This document shows, piece after piece, positions 8,300 through 16,763 of a stretch of 64,000 nt of DNA (position 1 is its first letter; every line of letters starts with the position of its first letter). The DNA lies in NCBI RefSeq assembly GCF_006438925.1, contig NZ_RCZA01000007.1:251611-315610 (forward strand). The letters are read 5' to 3'. The notes under the pieces are model-generated. The model saw only the letters and a list, made by a program, of their open reading frames with translations, had not been told where the DNA came from and made no database searches. The position numbers and the translations under genes were made by a program. The stretch comes from Pseudomonas mandelii. Its GTDB lineage: Bacteria; Pseudomonadota; Gammaproteobacteria; Pseudomonadales; Pseudomonadaceae.

Positions 8300-9127
8300 A
8301 TGAACTACGCAAACCCAACCAAGCTGCAAGCCGCCATCCTCGACTGGGCCGGCACCGTGGTCGACTTCGGCTCCTTCGCCCCGACGCAGATTTTTGTCGA
8401 AGCATTCGCCGAGTTCGACGTCCAGGTTTCCATCGAAGAAGCCCGCGGCCCGATGGGCATGGGCAAGTGGGACCACATCCGCACCCTGTGCGATCAGCCG
8501 CAAGTGGCCGAACGTTATCGCCAGGTGTTCGGCCGCACGCCGACCGATGATGACGTCACCGCTATCTACAAACGCTTCATGCCCCTGCAAATCGAGAAAA
8601 TCGCCGAGCATTCGGCGCTGATTCCGGGCGCGCTGGACACCATCGCCAATCTGCGCCAGCAAGGAATCAAAATCGGTTCCTGCTCCGGCTATCCAAAACA
8701 GGTCATGGACAAGGTTGTCGAGCTGGCCGCCACTAACGGTTACGTCGCCGACCACGTGGTCGCCACCGACGAAGTGCCCAACGGCCGCCCATGGCCGGCC
8801 CAGGCGCTGGCCAACGTGATCGCCCTCGGGATCGATGATGTCGCAGCCTGCGTGAAGATCGACGATACCGTGCCGGGCATTCTTGAAGGTCGTCGCGCCG
8901 GCATGTGGACCGTGGCGTTGATCTGCTCGGGCAACGCGCTGGGCCTGGACTACGAAGGTTATCGTGCCTTGGGCAGCGACCAACTGGCCAGCGAACGCAA
9001 GCGCATCCACGGGATGTTCGAAGGCTCGCGTCCGCACTACATGATCGACACCATCACCGATTTGCCGGAAGTGATCGCCGATATCAATAAGCGCCTGGCC
9101 AAGGGCGAGATGCCGCAAACCAACTAA
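8300..9127 (+). CDS. phnX: Phosphonoacetaldehyde hydrolase (phosphonatase)
   Basis: 275 residues, HAD superfamily. It hydrolyses phosphonoacetaldehyde to acetaldehyde and phosphate, breaking the C-P bond. The nucleophile Asp15 is in AILDWAGTVVD; the Schiff-base lysine specific to this family is Lys56 in GPMGMGKWDHI; the later HAD motif appears in CVKIDDTVPGI. These match the known catalytic Asp and Lys of phosphonatase within a few residues. It completes the hydrolytic 2-aminoethylphosphonate route begun by PhnW, and would also accept aldehyde produced by the FAD oxidase 5 kb away. A strong terminator follows the stop. Confidence 0.97.
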   Translation: MNYANPTKLQAAILDWAGTVVDFGSFAPTQIFVEAFAEFDVQVSIEEARGPMGMGKWDHIRTLCDQPQVAERYRQVFGRTPTDDDVTAIYKRFMPLQIEKIAEHSALIPGALDTIANLRQQGIKIGSCSGYPKQVMDKVVELAATNGYVADHVVATDEVPNGRPWPAQALANVIALGIDDVAACVKIDDTVPGILEGRRAGMWTVALICSGNALGLDYEGYRALGSDQLASERKRIHGMFEGSRPHYMIDTITDLPEVIADINKRLAKGEMPQTN

Positions 9128-9145
9128 TTGCGCCTGTCGTCTCAT

Positions 9146-9187
9146 AAAAAAGCGCCAGTTTCTTAACGGAACTGGCGCTTTTTTTTG
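9146..9187 (+). terminator. Rho-independent terminator after phnX
   Basis: AAGCGCCAGTT and AACTGGCGCTT form a perfect stem around a short loop, followed by eight T residues. Confidence 0.9.
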
Positions 9188-9313
9188 GGCGACCATCTGA
9201 TCCAGAGCATTGAACATCCAAATAGCCACAGGCAAATCCACCAAAGCGGATTACAGTTAAAGCACACCGTCAAACAAGAACGGTGGTTCGACCTGACCTG
9301 TGAGGAACACTGT

Positions 9314-9862
9314 ATGCCCTGGAAGAATTCGGACTCACGCTACAGCACCGTATCGATCGCGCTACATTGGTTGATGTTGGTCCTGCTGGCGCTGGTTTAT
9401 GCCTGTATCGAATTTCGCGGGGGCTTTCCAAAAGGCAGTGGCGGCCGGACGCTGATCACCGAATCGCACTTCATGCTGGGTTTGTTGGTGTTTGTTCTGG
9501 TTTGGCTGCGGCTGTTCGCTCGCAGCTTGGGCCCGGCACCGAAAATCTTCCCGGCTTCGCCTCAGTGGCAGATCGTGGTGGCCAAACTGATGCATTGGGC
9601 GCTGTACATTTTCATGATCGCCATGCCGATTCTGGGCTGGCTGGTCACCAGCGCCAAGGGTCACCAAGTGATGTTCTTCGGCTTCGACTTGCCGTTGCTG
9701 ATCGAGGAAGACAAGGCGTTGGCCAAGCAGATTCAGGGTTGGCATGAACTCGGCGGCACCATTGGTTACTGGCTGATCGGCCTGCACGCCGTGGCGGGGA
9801 TTTATCACCACTATGTCGTGGGCGATAACACCTTGCTGCGGATGATGCCCAAGCGCGGGTGA
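9314..9862 (+). CDS. Cytochrome b561 family membrane protein
   Basis: 182 residues with four hydrophobic segments. Histidines at the expected haem-ligand places are seen in ALHWLML (helix 1), ITESHFMLG (helix 2), KLMHWALY (helix 3) and GLHAVAGIYHHY (helix 4), the pattern of bacterial CybB-type di-haem cytochromes. These pass electrons between quinols and superoxide or other acceptors in the inner membrane. The ATG at 9314 sits behind TGAGGAACACTGT; an upstream in-frame ATG would overlap the phnX terminator and is rejected. No partner gene is adjacent. Confidence 0.9.
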   Translation: MPWKNSDSRYSTVSIALHWLMLVLLALVYACIEFRGGFPKGSGGRTLITESHFMLGLLVFVLVWLRLFARSLGPAPKIFPASPQWQIVVAKLMHWALYIFMIAMPILGWLVTSAKGHQVMFFGFDLPLLIEEDKALAKQIQGWHELGGTIGYWLIGLHAVAGIYHHYVVGDNTLLRMMPKRG

Positions 9863-9872
9863 ATCCCGCCGC

Positions 9873-10790
9873 TCAGTGGAAACCCCGGCGGCCCTGCAAA
9901 CCGCCGGTATGGACGAAGATCAGGCGCGTGCCCTTTTCGAATCTTCCCGCTTCTACTTGCTGCTGGAGTGCCAACAGTGCTTTGCCGGTGTACAGCGGTT
10001 CGAGGGGAATGCCGCTGGCCTGTTCGGTCTGATCGATGAATTCAAGTAACAGCGGATCGACTTTGGCAAAGCCACCACGGCTGGCGTCGAACAATTCATA
10101 AGCGCGATCCTGTAAACCCGCCTCTTGCACAATTGATTCGACTTGCTGCGCCACACCATGATCGTCGGGCACGGCCAGTGCGCCATACACCGGGTGTTCA
10201 CCCGCCTCGGCCAGCACCAGACCAGCCAGGGTGGTACCCGTTCCGCAGGCCAGCCACCAGCCGTCGTAGCCGTTCCAGCCCAGACCGTTCAACTGCTCGC
10301 TGACCATTGTCCTCAGCTGCAGGCAACCCTTGGCTCCCTGCAAACCGCCGCCACCTTCCGGCACCGGATGCAGATCGGGATATTGCGCCTGCCATGGCAA
10401 CCAGAAACCCGGCTCGTGCCGCGCTCGATAACCGCCATAACCGAGCCAATGCAGCTGCATACCGAACGCCAGCAAGTCTTTCACCGTCGGCGTTTCTTGT
10501 GGATGTCCACGCAGCAGGCCAACGGTGCGAAAACCAAAACGTTTACCCGCCGCGGCCAGTGCATGCAGATGATTGGAGTGGGCACCGCCGAGACTGATGA
10601 TGCCTTTGGCACCGATCTGGTCAGCGGCTTTCAGGTGCTCGATGAGTTTGAACCACTTGTTGCCGCTGATCAGTGGATCGATCTGGTCGAGGCGCAGGAT
10701 CGCGACTTCGATGCTTGATCGGGTGAGCCAATCAAGATGAAGGGGTTCGAGGGGGGCTTGGGGTAGCCATTCGTTGGGCGGGAGAAGCAT
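9873..10790 (-). CDS. 1-aminocyclopropane-1-carboxylate deaminase / D-cysteine desulfhydrase family PLP enzyme
   Basis: About 305 residues from the second Met (MLLPPNEW); an ATG ten codons upstream (10820) is possible, neither has a strong ribosome site. A fold-type II PLP enzyme: the Schiff-base lysine lies in ISGNKWFKL, phosphate and substrate residues in GGAHSNHLHALAAAG, and a glycine-rich PLP phosphate loop in ACGTGTTLAG. The family includes ACC deaminase and D-cysteine desulfhydrase; the shorter length and GGAHSNH favour the desulfhydrase-like branch, so plant-ethylene-lowering activity should not be assumed. It is convergent with cytochrome b561, 10 bp apart. Confidence 0.85.
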   Translation of the reverse strand: MLLPPNEWLPQAPLEPLHLDWLTRSSIEVAILRLDQIDPLISGNKWFKLIEHLKAADQIGAKGIISLGGAHSNHLHALAAAGKRFGFRTVGLLRGHPQETPTVKDLLAFGMQLHWLGYGGYRARHEPGFWLPWQAQYPDLHPVPEGGGGLQGAKGCLQLRTMVSEQLNGLGWNGYDGWWLACGTGTTLAGLVLAEAGEHPVYGALAVPDDHGVAQQVESIVQEAGLQDRAYELFDASRGGFAKVDPLLLEFIDQTEQASGIPLEPLYTGKALLALQQQVEAGRFEKGTRLIFVHTGGLQGRRGFH

Positions 10791-10841
10791 CGATACCGGC
10801 TCTGGGTGAAGAGCCGGCATTCTAGTCGCTCTGTGGACGCC

Positions 10842-10919
10842 TTCGCGAGCAGGCTCGCTCCCACAGTAGATCTTCAGTGCGACATGGATCGAGTGTGGGA
10901 GCGAGCCTGCTCGCGAAAG
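10842..10919. repeat. Paired REP palindrome, GTGGGAGCGAGCCTGCTCGCGAA type
   Basis: Arms TTCGCGAGCAGGCTCGCTCC and its complement at 10893-10919 face each other across about 27 bp. The same unit recurs near 58.7 kb, with close variants near 42.2 and 49.7 kb. Confidence 0.9.
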
Positions 10920-10943
10920 CCATTGGCACGCTGAGCCTGCTTA

Positions 10944-12983
10944 TTACAACTCAGCAGCCAACCGGGACCCTTGGTTGATCGCGCGCTTGGCATCCAGCTC
11001 CGCCGCCACATCCGCGCCGCCAATCAAATGCACGTTCTGCCCAGCCGCCACCAGACCCTCCTGCAATTCACGCAGCGGATCCTGTCCGGCGCAGATCACG
11101 ATGTTGTCCACCGGCAGCACTTGCGGCTCGCCGGTTTCGCCGATGCGGATGTGCAAACCCTCGTCGTCGATCTTCAGGTACTCGACGCTGTTGAGCATCT
11201 GTACCTGCTTGTTTTTCAGACCGGTGCGGTGAATCCAGCCCGTGGTTTTACCCAGACCATCGCCGACCTTGGATTTCTTGCGCTGCAGCAGGAACACTTC
11301 ACGCGCCGGTGCGTGAGGTTCAGCCTTGATGCCCGCGACACCGCCGCGCGCTTGCAGATGCGTATCGATGCCCCACTCCTTCCAGAACGCCTCGCGATTC
11401 TGGCTGGTGGCCACGCCTTGGTGAACCAGGAACTCCGAGACATCGAATCCGATACCACCGGCACCAATCACCGCGACGCGCTTGCCCACCGGTTTGCGCT
11501 CAAGGATCACGTCCAGGTAGCTCAGCACCTTGGCGTTCTCGACACCCGGAATCGCTGGAGTTCTTGGGGCGATGCCGGTAGCGAGAATGATCTCGTCGTA
11601 GCCGCCTTCGACCAGCTGTGCGACGTCGACGCGAGTGTTCAGGCACACCTCAACATGGGTGGTCTGCAGTTTGCGGTTGAAATAACGCAAGGTTTCGAAG
11701 AACTCTTCCTTGCCCGGCACGCGTTTGGCGATGTTGAACTGGCCGCCAATTTCGCTGGCCGAATCAAACAGTGTCACCTGATGACCACGTTCGGCTGCCA
11801 CAGTGGCAGCCGACAGGCCGGCAGGACCGGCACCGACGACGGCGATTTTCTTGATCTGTTGCACCGGCAGGTAATTGAGTTCGGTTTCGTGACAGGCGCG
11901 CGGGTTCACCAGGCAACTGGTCAACTTGCCGCCGAAGGTGTGATCGAGGCATGCCTGGTTGCAGCCGATACAGGTGTTGATTTCATCGCCACGACCCGCC
12001 GCGGCCTTGTTGACGAAATCCGGATCGGCGAGGAACGGCCGCGCCATGGAGACCATGTCGGCATCGCCTTCGGCCAGAATCTGCTCGGCCACTTCCGGGG
12101 TGTTGATACGGTTGGTGGTGATCAGCGGAATGCTCACCGAACCGCGCAGTTTGGCCGTCACCTTACTGAACGCGCCGCGCGGCACTTTGGTGGCGATGGT
12201 CGGAATCCGCGCTTCGTGCCAGCCGATGCCAGTGTTGATAATGGTCGCACCGGCCTGCTCGATGGCCTTGGCCAACTGGACGATTTCTTCCCAGCTGCTG
12301 CCGCCTTCCACCAGATCGAGCATCGACAGGCGGAAGATAATAATGAAATTCGGGCCTACCGCTTCACGCACCCGGCGGACGATTTCCACCGGCAGGCGCA
12401 TGCGGTTTTCATAGCTGCCGCCCCAGCGGTCAGTACGGTGGTTGGTATGGGCGGCGAGGAACTGGTTAATGAAATAACCTTCGGAGCCCATGATCTCGAC
12501 GCCGTCGTACTCGGCCTGTTGCGCAAGGGTCGAACAGGTGACGAAATCGCTGATCTGCTTCTCGATGCCTTCCTCGTCCAGCTCTTTAGGCTTGAACGGG
12601 TTGATCGGTGCCTGAATGGCACTCGGCGCGACCTGCTTCGGGCTGTAGGCATAACGCCCGGCGTGAAGGATCTGCATGCAGATCTTGCCGCCCGCCTCGT
12701 GCACCGCGCGAGTGACGATCCGGTGCTTGAGCGCTTCTTCCTCGGTGGTCAGTTTGGCTGCGCCGGAGTACACCCCGCCCTCGTCGTTCGGGCCAATACC
12801 GCCAGTGACCATCAGGCCAACGCCGCCGCGGGCACGTTCGGCGAAGTACGCCGCCATGCGCTCGAAACCGCCGGGCTTTTCCTCAAGACCGGTGTGCATC
12901 GACCCCATCAGGGTACGGTTGCGCAGCGTGGTAAAACCCAGGTCCAGCGGGGCCAACAGGTGCGGGTAATGAGCGGCGGCCAT
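10944..12983 (-). CDS. fadH: NADPH-dependent 2,4-dienoyl-CoA reductase
   Basis: 679 residues. It reduces 2,4-dienoyl-CoA intermediates during beta-oxidation of unsaturated fatty acids. The N-terminal old-yellow-enzyme TIM barrel binds FMN (residues about 1-330; HTNHRTDRWGGSYENR is the conserved substrate/FMN segment). A 4Fe-4S cluster motif follows, CIGCNQACLDH with the fourth Cys in LTSCLVNPRAC. The C-terminal half has an FAD motif (VVGAGPAGLSAA) and an NADPH motif (VIGAGGIGFD). Start at 12983 follows GGAG. It is divergent from the nitrilase-like gene. REP DNA and the divergent gap leave it as a single-gene unit. Confidence 0.96.
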   Translation of the reverse strand: MAAAHYPHLLAPLDLGFTTLRNRTLMGSMHTGLEEKPGGFERMAAYFAERARGGVGLMVTGGIGPNDEGGVYSGAAKLTTEEEALKHRIVTRAVHEAGGKICMQILHAGRYAYSPKQVAPSAIQAPINPFKPKELDEEGIEKQISDFVTCSTLAQQAEYDGVEIMGSEGYFINQFLAAHTNHRTDRWGGSYENRMRLPVEIVRRVREAVGPNFIIIFRLSMLDLVEGGSSWEEIVQLAKAIEQAGATIINTGIGWHEARIPTIATKVPRGAFSKVTAKLRGSVSIPLITTNRINTPEVAEQILAEGDADMVSMARPFLADPDFVNKAAAGRGDEINTCIGCNQACLDHTFGGKLTSCLVNPRACHETELNYLPVQQIKKIAVVGAGPAGLSAATVAAERGHQVTLFDSASEIGGQFNIAKRVPGKEEFFETLRYFNRKLQTTHVEVCLNTRVDVAQLVEGGYDEIILATGIAPRTPAIPGVENAKVLSYLDVILERKPVGKRVAVIGAGGIGFDVSEFLVHQGVATSQNREAFWKEWGIDTHLQARGGVAGIKAEPHAPAREVFLLQRKKSKVGDGLGKTTGWIHRTGLKNKQVQMLNSVEYLKIDDEGLHIRIGETGEPQVLPVDNIVICAGQDPLRELQEGLVAAGQNVHLIGGADVAAELDAKRAINQGSRLAAEL

Positions 12984-13192
12984 CGGTAACTCCACATCGA
13001 GCGATCACGGAAAAAGTGCAGGAGCTCTTCGGCCCCCGTCAGTCATGTTGGACAGACTAAGAGTCGCGCCGCCGTCACTCAATGACCGTAACTGACAACT
13101 TATTGATCCAAATGTACAGCGCCCCTTGGCAAGTGCGGGCATGCGCCCTACCCTAGTCGCGAATCCTGCACACGGCCGTTGACTGTTTCCCC

Positions 13193-14323
13193 ATGCGCAA
13201 ACTTCTGTACCTGACCTTCTCCATGGCATTGATTGCCGCCCTTACGACCTACGCCATGTGGGCCGCGGACCGCCCGGTGGGTCATTACCTGTCGGACCTG
13301 CGTATCAACCTCGCGGTCGACCAAGGCACACCCGCTGATCGCGGCAATTTGCTGGGCATCCAGCCCGAGCTGTTTCCCACCGACTATCAAAGCCCCGAGC
13401 GCCTGCACCGTAAGCTGGCGGCTTACTTGCAGCAGGCCCAGGACCAGGGCCTGCTGAATGAAAAAACCATCGTCGTCCTGCCCGAACATGTCGGCACCTG
13501 GTTGATGGTCAGCGGCGAGAAAGATGAGCTGTATCAGGCCACCACGCTCAAGGAGGCCATGAACTGGCTGGCGGTGAGCAATCCCTTGAAGTTCGTCCGC
13601 GCACTGATCAACGCCAAGGGCGACAAACGTCTGGACGACGCGCACCTGCGCATGAAGGCCAAAGGCATGGCCAAGGACTACCAGGCGCTGTTTGGTGGTC
13701 TGGCGAAAGAATTCCACGTGACGTTGGTGGCGGGCTCCATCGTGCTACCCGAGCCCAGCATCATCGACGGCACCCTGAAAATCGGCCGCGGCGCGTTGTA
13801 CAACAGCAGCGTGGTGTTCGGTCGCGATGGCTTTCCGATCGGCCAACCCCAGCGCCAGATGCACCCGATTTTCGATGAACATGACGTCATCGCCGCCAAT
13901 GGCGAGCATACGCTCAACGTCGTCGACACCCCGGCCGGACGCCTGGGCGTGCTGATCGGCAGCGACAGCTGGTACCCGGACAATTACCGCAAGCTCGACG
14001 ACCAGGGTGCGAAGTTCGTCGCGGTCCCGGCGTTTGTGGTCGGGCGCGGCACCTGGGACCAACCGTGGCGCGGTTACAAGGGGCTGTCGACGCCTGGCTC
14101 GGTCAGTCTCAAGGCCGGGGAGCTCAGCGAGGGCCAGGCCTGGCATCGTCTGACACTCACCGCTCAACCGCCCAGCAGCCAGGCAATCGCCGGCATGAGC
14201 GTGTTCCTGCGTGGTCAGTTCTGGGATAAGGGTAGCGCCGGTCAAAGTTTTCTCAGCAGCAACGGGCAGCAGTTCGCCGACGGCAATGCCCGTGGCGCGC
14301 GTTTGCTGAACCTCTGGTTGTAA
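13193..14323 (+). CDS. Nitrilase-superfamily protein lacking the catalytic Cys and Lys, membrane-anchored or exported
   Basis: 376 residues. The first 25 (basic MRK, then a hydrophobic stretch) look like a signal peptide or anchor. The fold is carbon-nitrogen hydrolase: the catalytic Glu is kept at Glu98 (VVLPEHVG). Where active enzymes have Lys and Cys, this protein has QRQMHPIFDE (no Lys, about 221-229) and LIGSDSWYP (Gly256 at the Cys position), so the Glu-Lys-Cys triad is broken. A nitrilase or amidase reaction is therefore unlikely; binding or scaffolding is possible. It ends 3 bp before the AraC gene, so the two are probably translated as an operon. Confidence 0.8.
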   Translation: MRKLLYLTFSMALIAALTTYAMWAADRPVGHYLSDLRINLAVDQGTPADRGNLLGIQPELFPTDYQSPERLHRKLAAYLQQAQDQGLLNEKTIVVLPEHVGTWLMVSGEKDELYQATTLKEAMNWLAVSNPLKFVRALINAKGDKRLDDAHLRMKAKGMAKDYQALFGGLAKEFHVTLVAGSIVLPEPSIIDGTLKIGRGALYNSSVVFGRDGFPIGQPQRQMHPIFDEHDVIAANGEHTLNVVDTPAGRLGVLIGSDSWYPDNYRKLDDQGAKFVAVPAFVVGRGTWDQPWRGYKGLSTPGSVSLKAGELSEGQAWHRLTLTAQPPSSQAIAGMSVFLRGQFWDKGSAGQSFLSSNGQQFADGNARGARLLNLWL

Positions 14324-14326
14324 CCG

Positions 14327-15367
14327 ATGAAACCGTTGCCGATGCGCCTCGGCGATCTGTCGGTGGGCTTTGTTCACAGCCTGGCCGACGCCGTGCGCAG
14401 CCACGGTGCAGACCCTCAGCCGCTGCTCGAACAATACGGCCTCGACCCGGCTCGCCTCAGCGAAGCGGGCGCCCGGCTCTCGATCCCGCGTTACATGCGC
14501 CTGGGCCACAGCGCCATTCAACTGACCGACAACCCGGCACTTGGCTTGCGCATGGGTCAGCTCAGTCGCCTGAGCCAGGTCGGCCTGGCCGGGGTCACGG
14601 CCGCTCAGGCGCCAACGGTACGCGAAGCCGCGCGGTGCCTGATTCGCTTCGAAGCCTTGTATGGCTCCAACTATCGCGGTCAATCGAGCTTTCACGAAGA
14701 CGCCCAAGGTGCTTGGCTGCGGTTTTATTCCATCAGCCCTTACAACGCCTATAACCGCTTCGTGGTGGATTCGATCATCGCGGGCTGGTTGCAGCAATTG
14801 TCCAGCGTCAGCCCTGCCCCGTTGCGGGCCGAACGCATAGAGATCGAGTTCGAAGAGCCGGATTACCGCACGGCTTATGAAGTGCTGGGCGACAGCCCGA
14901 TCCAGTTTGGCTGCGAGCACAATCAACTGCGCCTGAGCCTTGCCAGCCTCGCCCAGCGCAACCCGGAACACTGCCCGAGCACCTGGCGACACTTGCTGCA
15001 ACTGTGTGAGCGGGAACTGGAGCAACTGACACGCACCCGCAGCCTGCGTGAACGCATCACTCAGTTACTGGGGCCATTGCTCAATGGTGGCCGGGAACCC
15101 GACCTGGAAGAAGTGGCGGCACGCCTGAAGCTACCGACCTGGACCTTGCGCCGCAAACTCGCCGAGGAAGGCACGCAATTTCGCGCGATCCTCAATGACA
15201 CACGTCGCGACCTGGCCATGACCTACATCCGCGATACCGAACTGGCGTTCGGAGAAATCGCCTACCTGCTGGGCTTTGCCTCAGCCGAAGCCTTTCAACG
15301 GGCCTTCAAACGCTGGAACGGCCAGACTCCCGGCGAGTTTCGCCGCAGTCATCGCCAATCCGCTTGA
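14327..15367 (+). CDS. AraC family transcriptional regulator (OruR/Arabinose-binding-N type)
   Basis: 346 residues. The first about 190 residues are the Arabinose_bd-type domain (PTVREAARCLIRFEALYGSNY), and the last about 90 form the double HTH (LEEVAARLKLPTWTLRRKLAEEG, then IAYLLGFASAEAFQRAFKRWNGQTPGEFR across two segments). It starts 3 bp after the stop of the nitrilase-like gene and is probably co-expressed with it, which suggests that it responds to, or controls, that protein's function. Target genes cannot be named. Confidence 0.92.
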   Translation: MKPLPMRLGDLSVGFVHSLADAVRSHGADPQPLLEQYGLDPARLSEAGARLSIPRYMRLGHSAIQLTDNPALGLRMGQLSRLSQVGLAGVTAAQAPTVREAARCLIRFEALYGSNYRGQSSFHEDAQGAWLRFYSISPYNAYNRFVVDSIIAGWLQQLSSVSPAPLRAERIEIEFEEPDYRTAYEVLGDSPIQFGCEHNQLRLSLASLAQRNPEHCPSTWRHLLQLCERELEQLTRTRSLRERITQLLGPLLNGGREPDLEEVAARLKLPTWTLRRKLAEEGTQFRAILNDTRRDLAMTYIRDTELAFGEIAYLLGFASAEAFQRAFKRWNGQTPGEFRRSHRQSA

Positions 15368-15370
15368 CGC

Positions 15371-15457
15371 TTACAGCTCGGTAGCGTCTTCGGCCGGTTC
15401 CAGCGGGTCCAGTTCAAACGCCTGATACTCGAGCAGCTCTTCTTGATATTCGTCCAT
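15371..15457 (-). CDS. 28-residue acidic small protein
   Basis: An ORF of 28 codons starting MDEYQEELLEYQ and ending AEDATEL, with ten Glu/Asp residues in 28. The ATG at 15457 is preceded at good spacing by a strong GGGGGA ribosome site. It is convergent with the AraC gene, 3 bp from its stop. It is too short for most annotation cut-offs. Strong acidity and the good start signal argue for translation. Function unknown. Confidence 0.55.
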   Translation of the reverse strand: MDEYQEELLEYQAFELDPLEPAEDATEL

Positions 15458-15717
15458 TTTGAATCCCCCACAGCTCGTTGAAAAAACGCCTGAATAAATG
15501 ACCAGCGCCCCGAGCATAAAGTGCCCACGTGAAAGAAAAATGACGCAGGCACGCCGCTCAGCAGCTACTTGATAAAACGTAGCAGGCAGTCAGGAATTTA
15601 TCACAGGATTTTTTCGATACAGTCCGTAGGACAACGGCCTGGGTTGACGTGGATCAATCTTTAAAGACGCTGCGGAATCGGTGTCATCTGACCCGATCCC
15701 GTAGTGCAGGAACCCGA

Positions 15718-16536
15718 TTACTCGCCTGAAACAGGAATGGCCGAAATAGGCTCGGTGGGTGGAGGCAGGCTTGATTGGGGCGGTGGAGTAACGGTTTCCG
15801 TGGTCGGTGCCGGTTCGGCATTCTCGGCCGGAGCAATCGGAGCGGCTTCAGGCGGCGGTGCAACAGGTTCAGAGGCTGCTGGAGCAGCTTCGGCAGGTGC
15901 CGGCGCAGGTTCTGCCGCAGGCGGTGCCAATGGAGCCTGTGCGGTCTTGGCTTCAGGCACGCCGAGATCGGGTTTCGGCTTATCCTTGATGTGCGCGGCC
16001 TTTTTCGCTTCCGGCGGCAGGAACAACTCGACCAGGGTGAAGAAACGCTCGTAGAACTTGGGCGACGATACGGTTTCGCTGGCAACCTTGACCATCGAGT
16101 CGTCGGACGAGCCGATCGGCATCGACACCGAGCCCAACACGCCCACACCAACGCTGGCGGAGTTGTTGGTCTTCTTCAGCGCATAACGGTCCTGCAGGGC
16201 GTTGGCGAACATGGTCGCGTGGTGCCCCTCACTGCCGTCATCGGCACAGACCACACTGAAGCTGATCTCCATGTGGCTCTCGCCGGTCTGCTGGAAGCTT
16301 TTGTGTCCGCTGACCAGTTTCGGGTCGGAGCTGGTGATGATGTAGCCCTGGCTGAGCAACGCCCGACGGGCGGCTTCGCATGTCTGTGCGTCAGTCACTG
16401 GGTAGCTGCGCGAAAACGTACCGGAGTCAGCGAAATTCTCATGCTCGTAGATAGGGGCTTTCTTCGACGAGCAGCCGGCCGCGGCGGCCAGCACCAACGC
16501 CAGCCCTGCAACACGCATGGGAAATGATTTAAACAT
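15718..16536 (-). CDS. DUF2242-like lipoprotein with a Pro/Ala-rich tail
   Basis: 272 residues. A lipoprotein signal with lipobox LAAAAGC (Cys22) predicts export and lipidation. Residues about 30-165 are a compact domain (YPVTDAQTCEAARRALLSQGY, KLVSGHKSFQ) that I match to DUF2242, a Pseudomonas family of unknown function. Residues about 185-272 are a low-complexity Pro/Ala/Glu tail (APAPAEAAPAAS, PPPTEPIS) that may span the peptidoglycan. It is transcribed alone, downstream of the ppiD terminator. Family assignment is by memory of the domain pattern. Confidence 0.75.
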   Translation of the reverse strand: MFKSFPMRVAGLALVLAAAAGCSSKKAPIYEHENFADSGTFSRSYPVTDAQTCEAARRALLSQGYIITSSDPKLVSGHKSFQQTGESHMEISFSVVCADDGSEGHHATMFANALQDRYALKKTNNSASVGVGVLGSVSMPIGSSDDSMVKVASETVSSPKFYERFFTLVELFLPPEAKKAAHIKDKPKPDLGVPEAKTAQAPLAPPAAEPAPAPAEAAPAASEPVAPPPEAAPIAPAENAEPAPTTETVTPPPQSSLPPPTEPISAIPVSGE

Positions 16537-16709
16537 TGAACATCCTGAGGAAAACGGTCCGGGGCGTATTGTGCAACAGATCGATGCTTAGCGGAGCATC
16601 GATTAGTGTCTTAAAACAGTTACAAGTGTACTGACTGTCATTTACAGGAAAAAGTCGCACGGTAAATACTCAGGCGACGGGTAACCCGCGCTGCTTTCGT
16701 TTCACCCAT

Positions 16710-16739
16710 AAAAAAACCGGCCTTTCGGCCGGTTTTTTG
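16710..16739. terminator. Bidirectional terminator after ppiD
   Basis: AAAAAACCGGCC TTTC GGCCGGTTTTTT: a perfect stem flanked by A and T runs, 25 bp beyond the ppiD stop. Confidence 0.93.
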
Positions 16740-16763
16740 TGTAGCGCAAAGCTTAGTCAGGCA

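Noticed and set aside
9873..10790. Calling the PLP enzyme AcdS (ACC deaminase)
   Set aside because: Length and motif pattern fit D-cysteine desulfhydrase-like proteins at least as well; catalytic discriminating residues could not be confirmed by eye.
10971..12989. Plus-strand ORF of 672 codons
   Set aside because: Antisense to fadH, which has complete FMN, Fe-S, FAD and NADPH motifs.
13745..15025. Minus-strand ORF of 426 codons
   Set aside because: Antisense to the nitrilase-like and AraC genes; it crosses their junction and has no family pattern.
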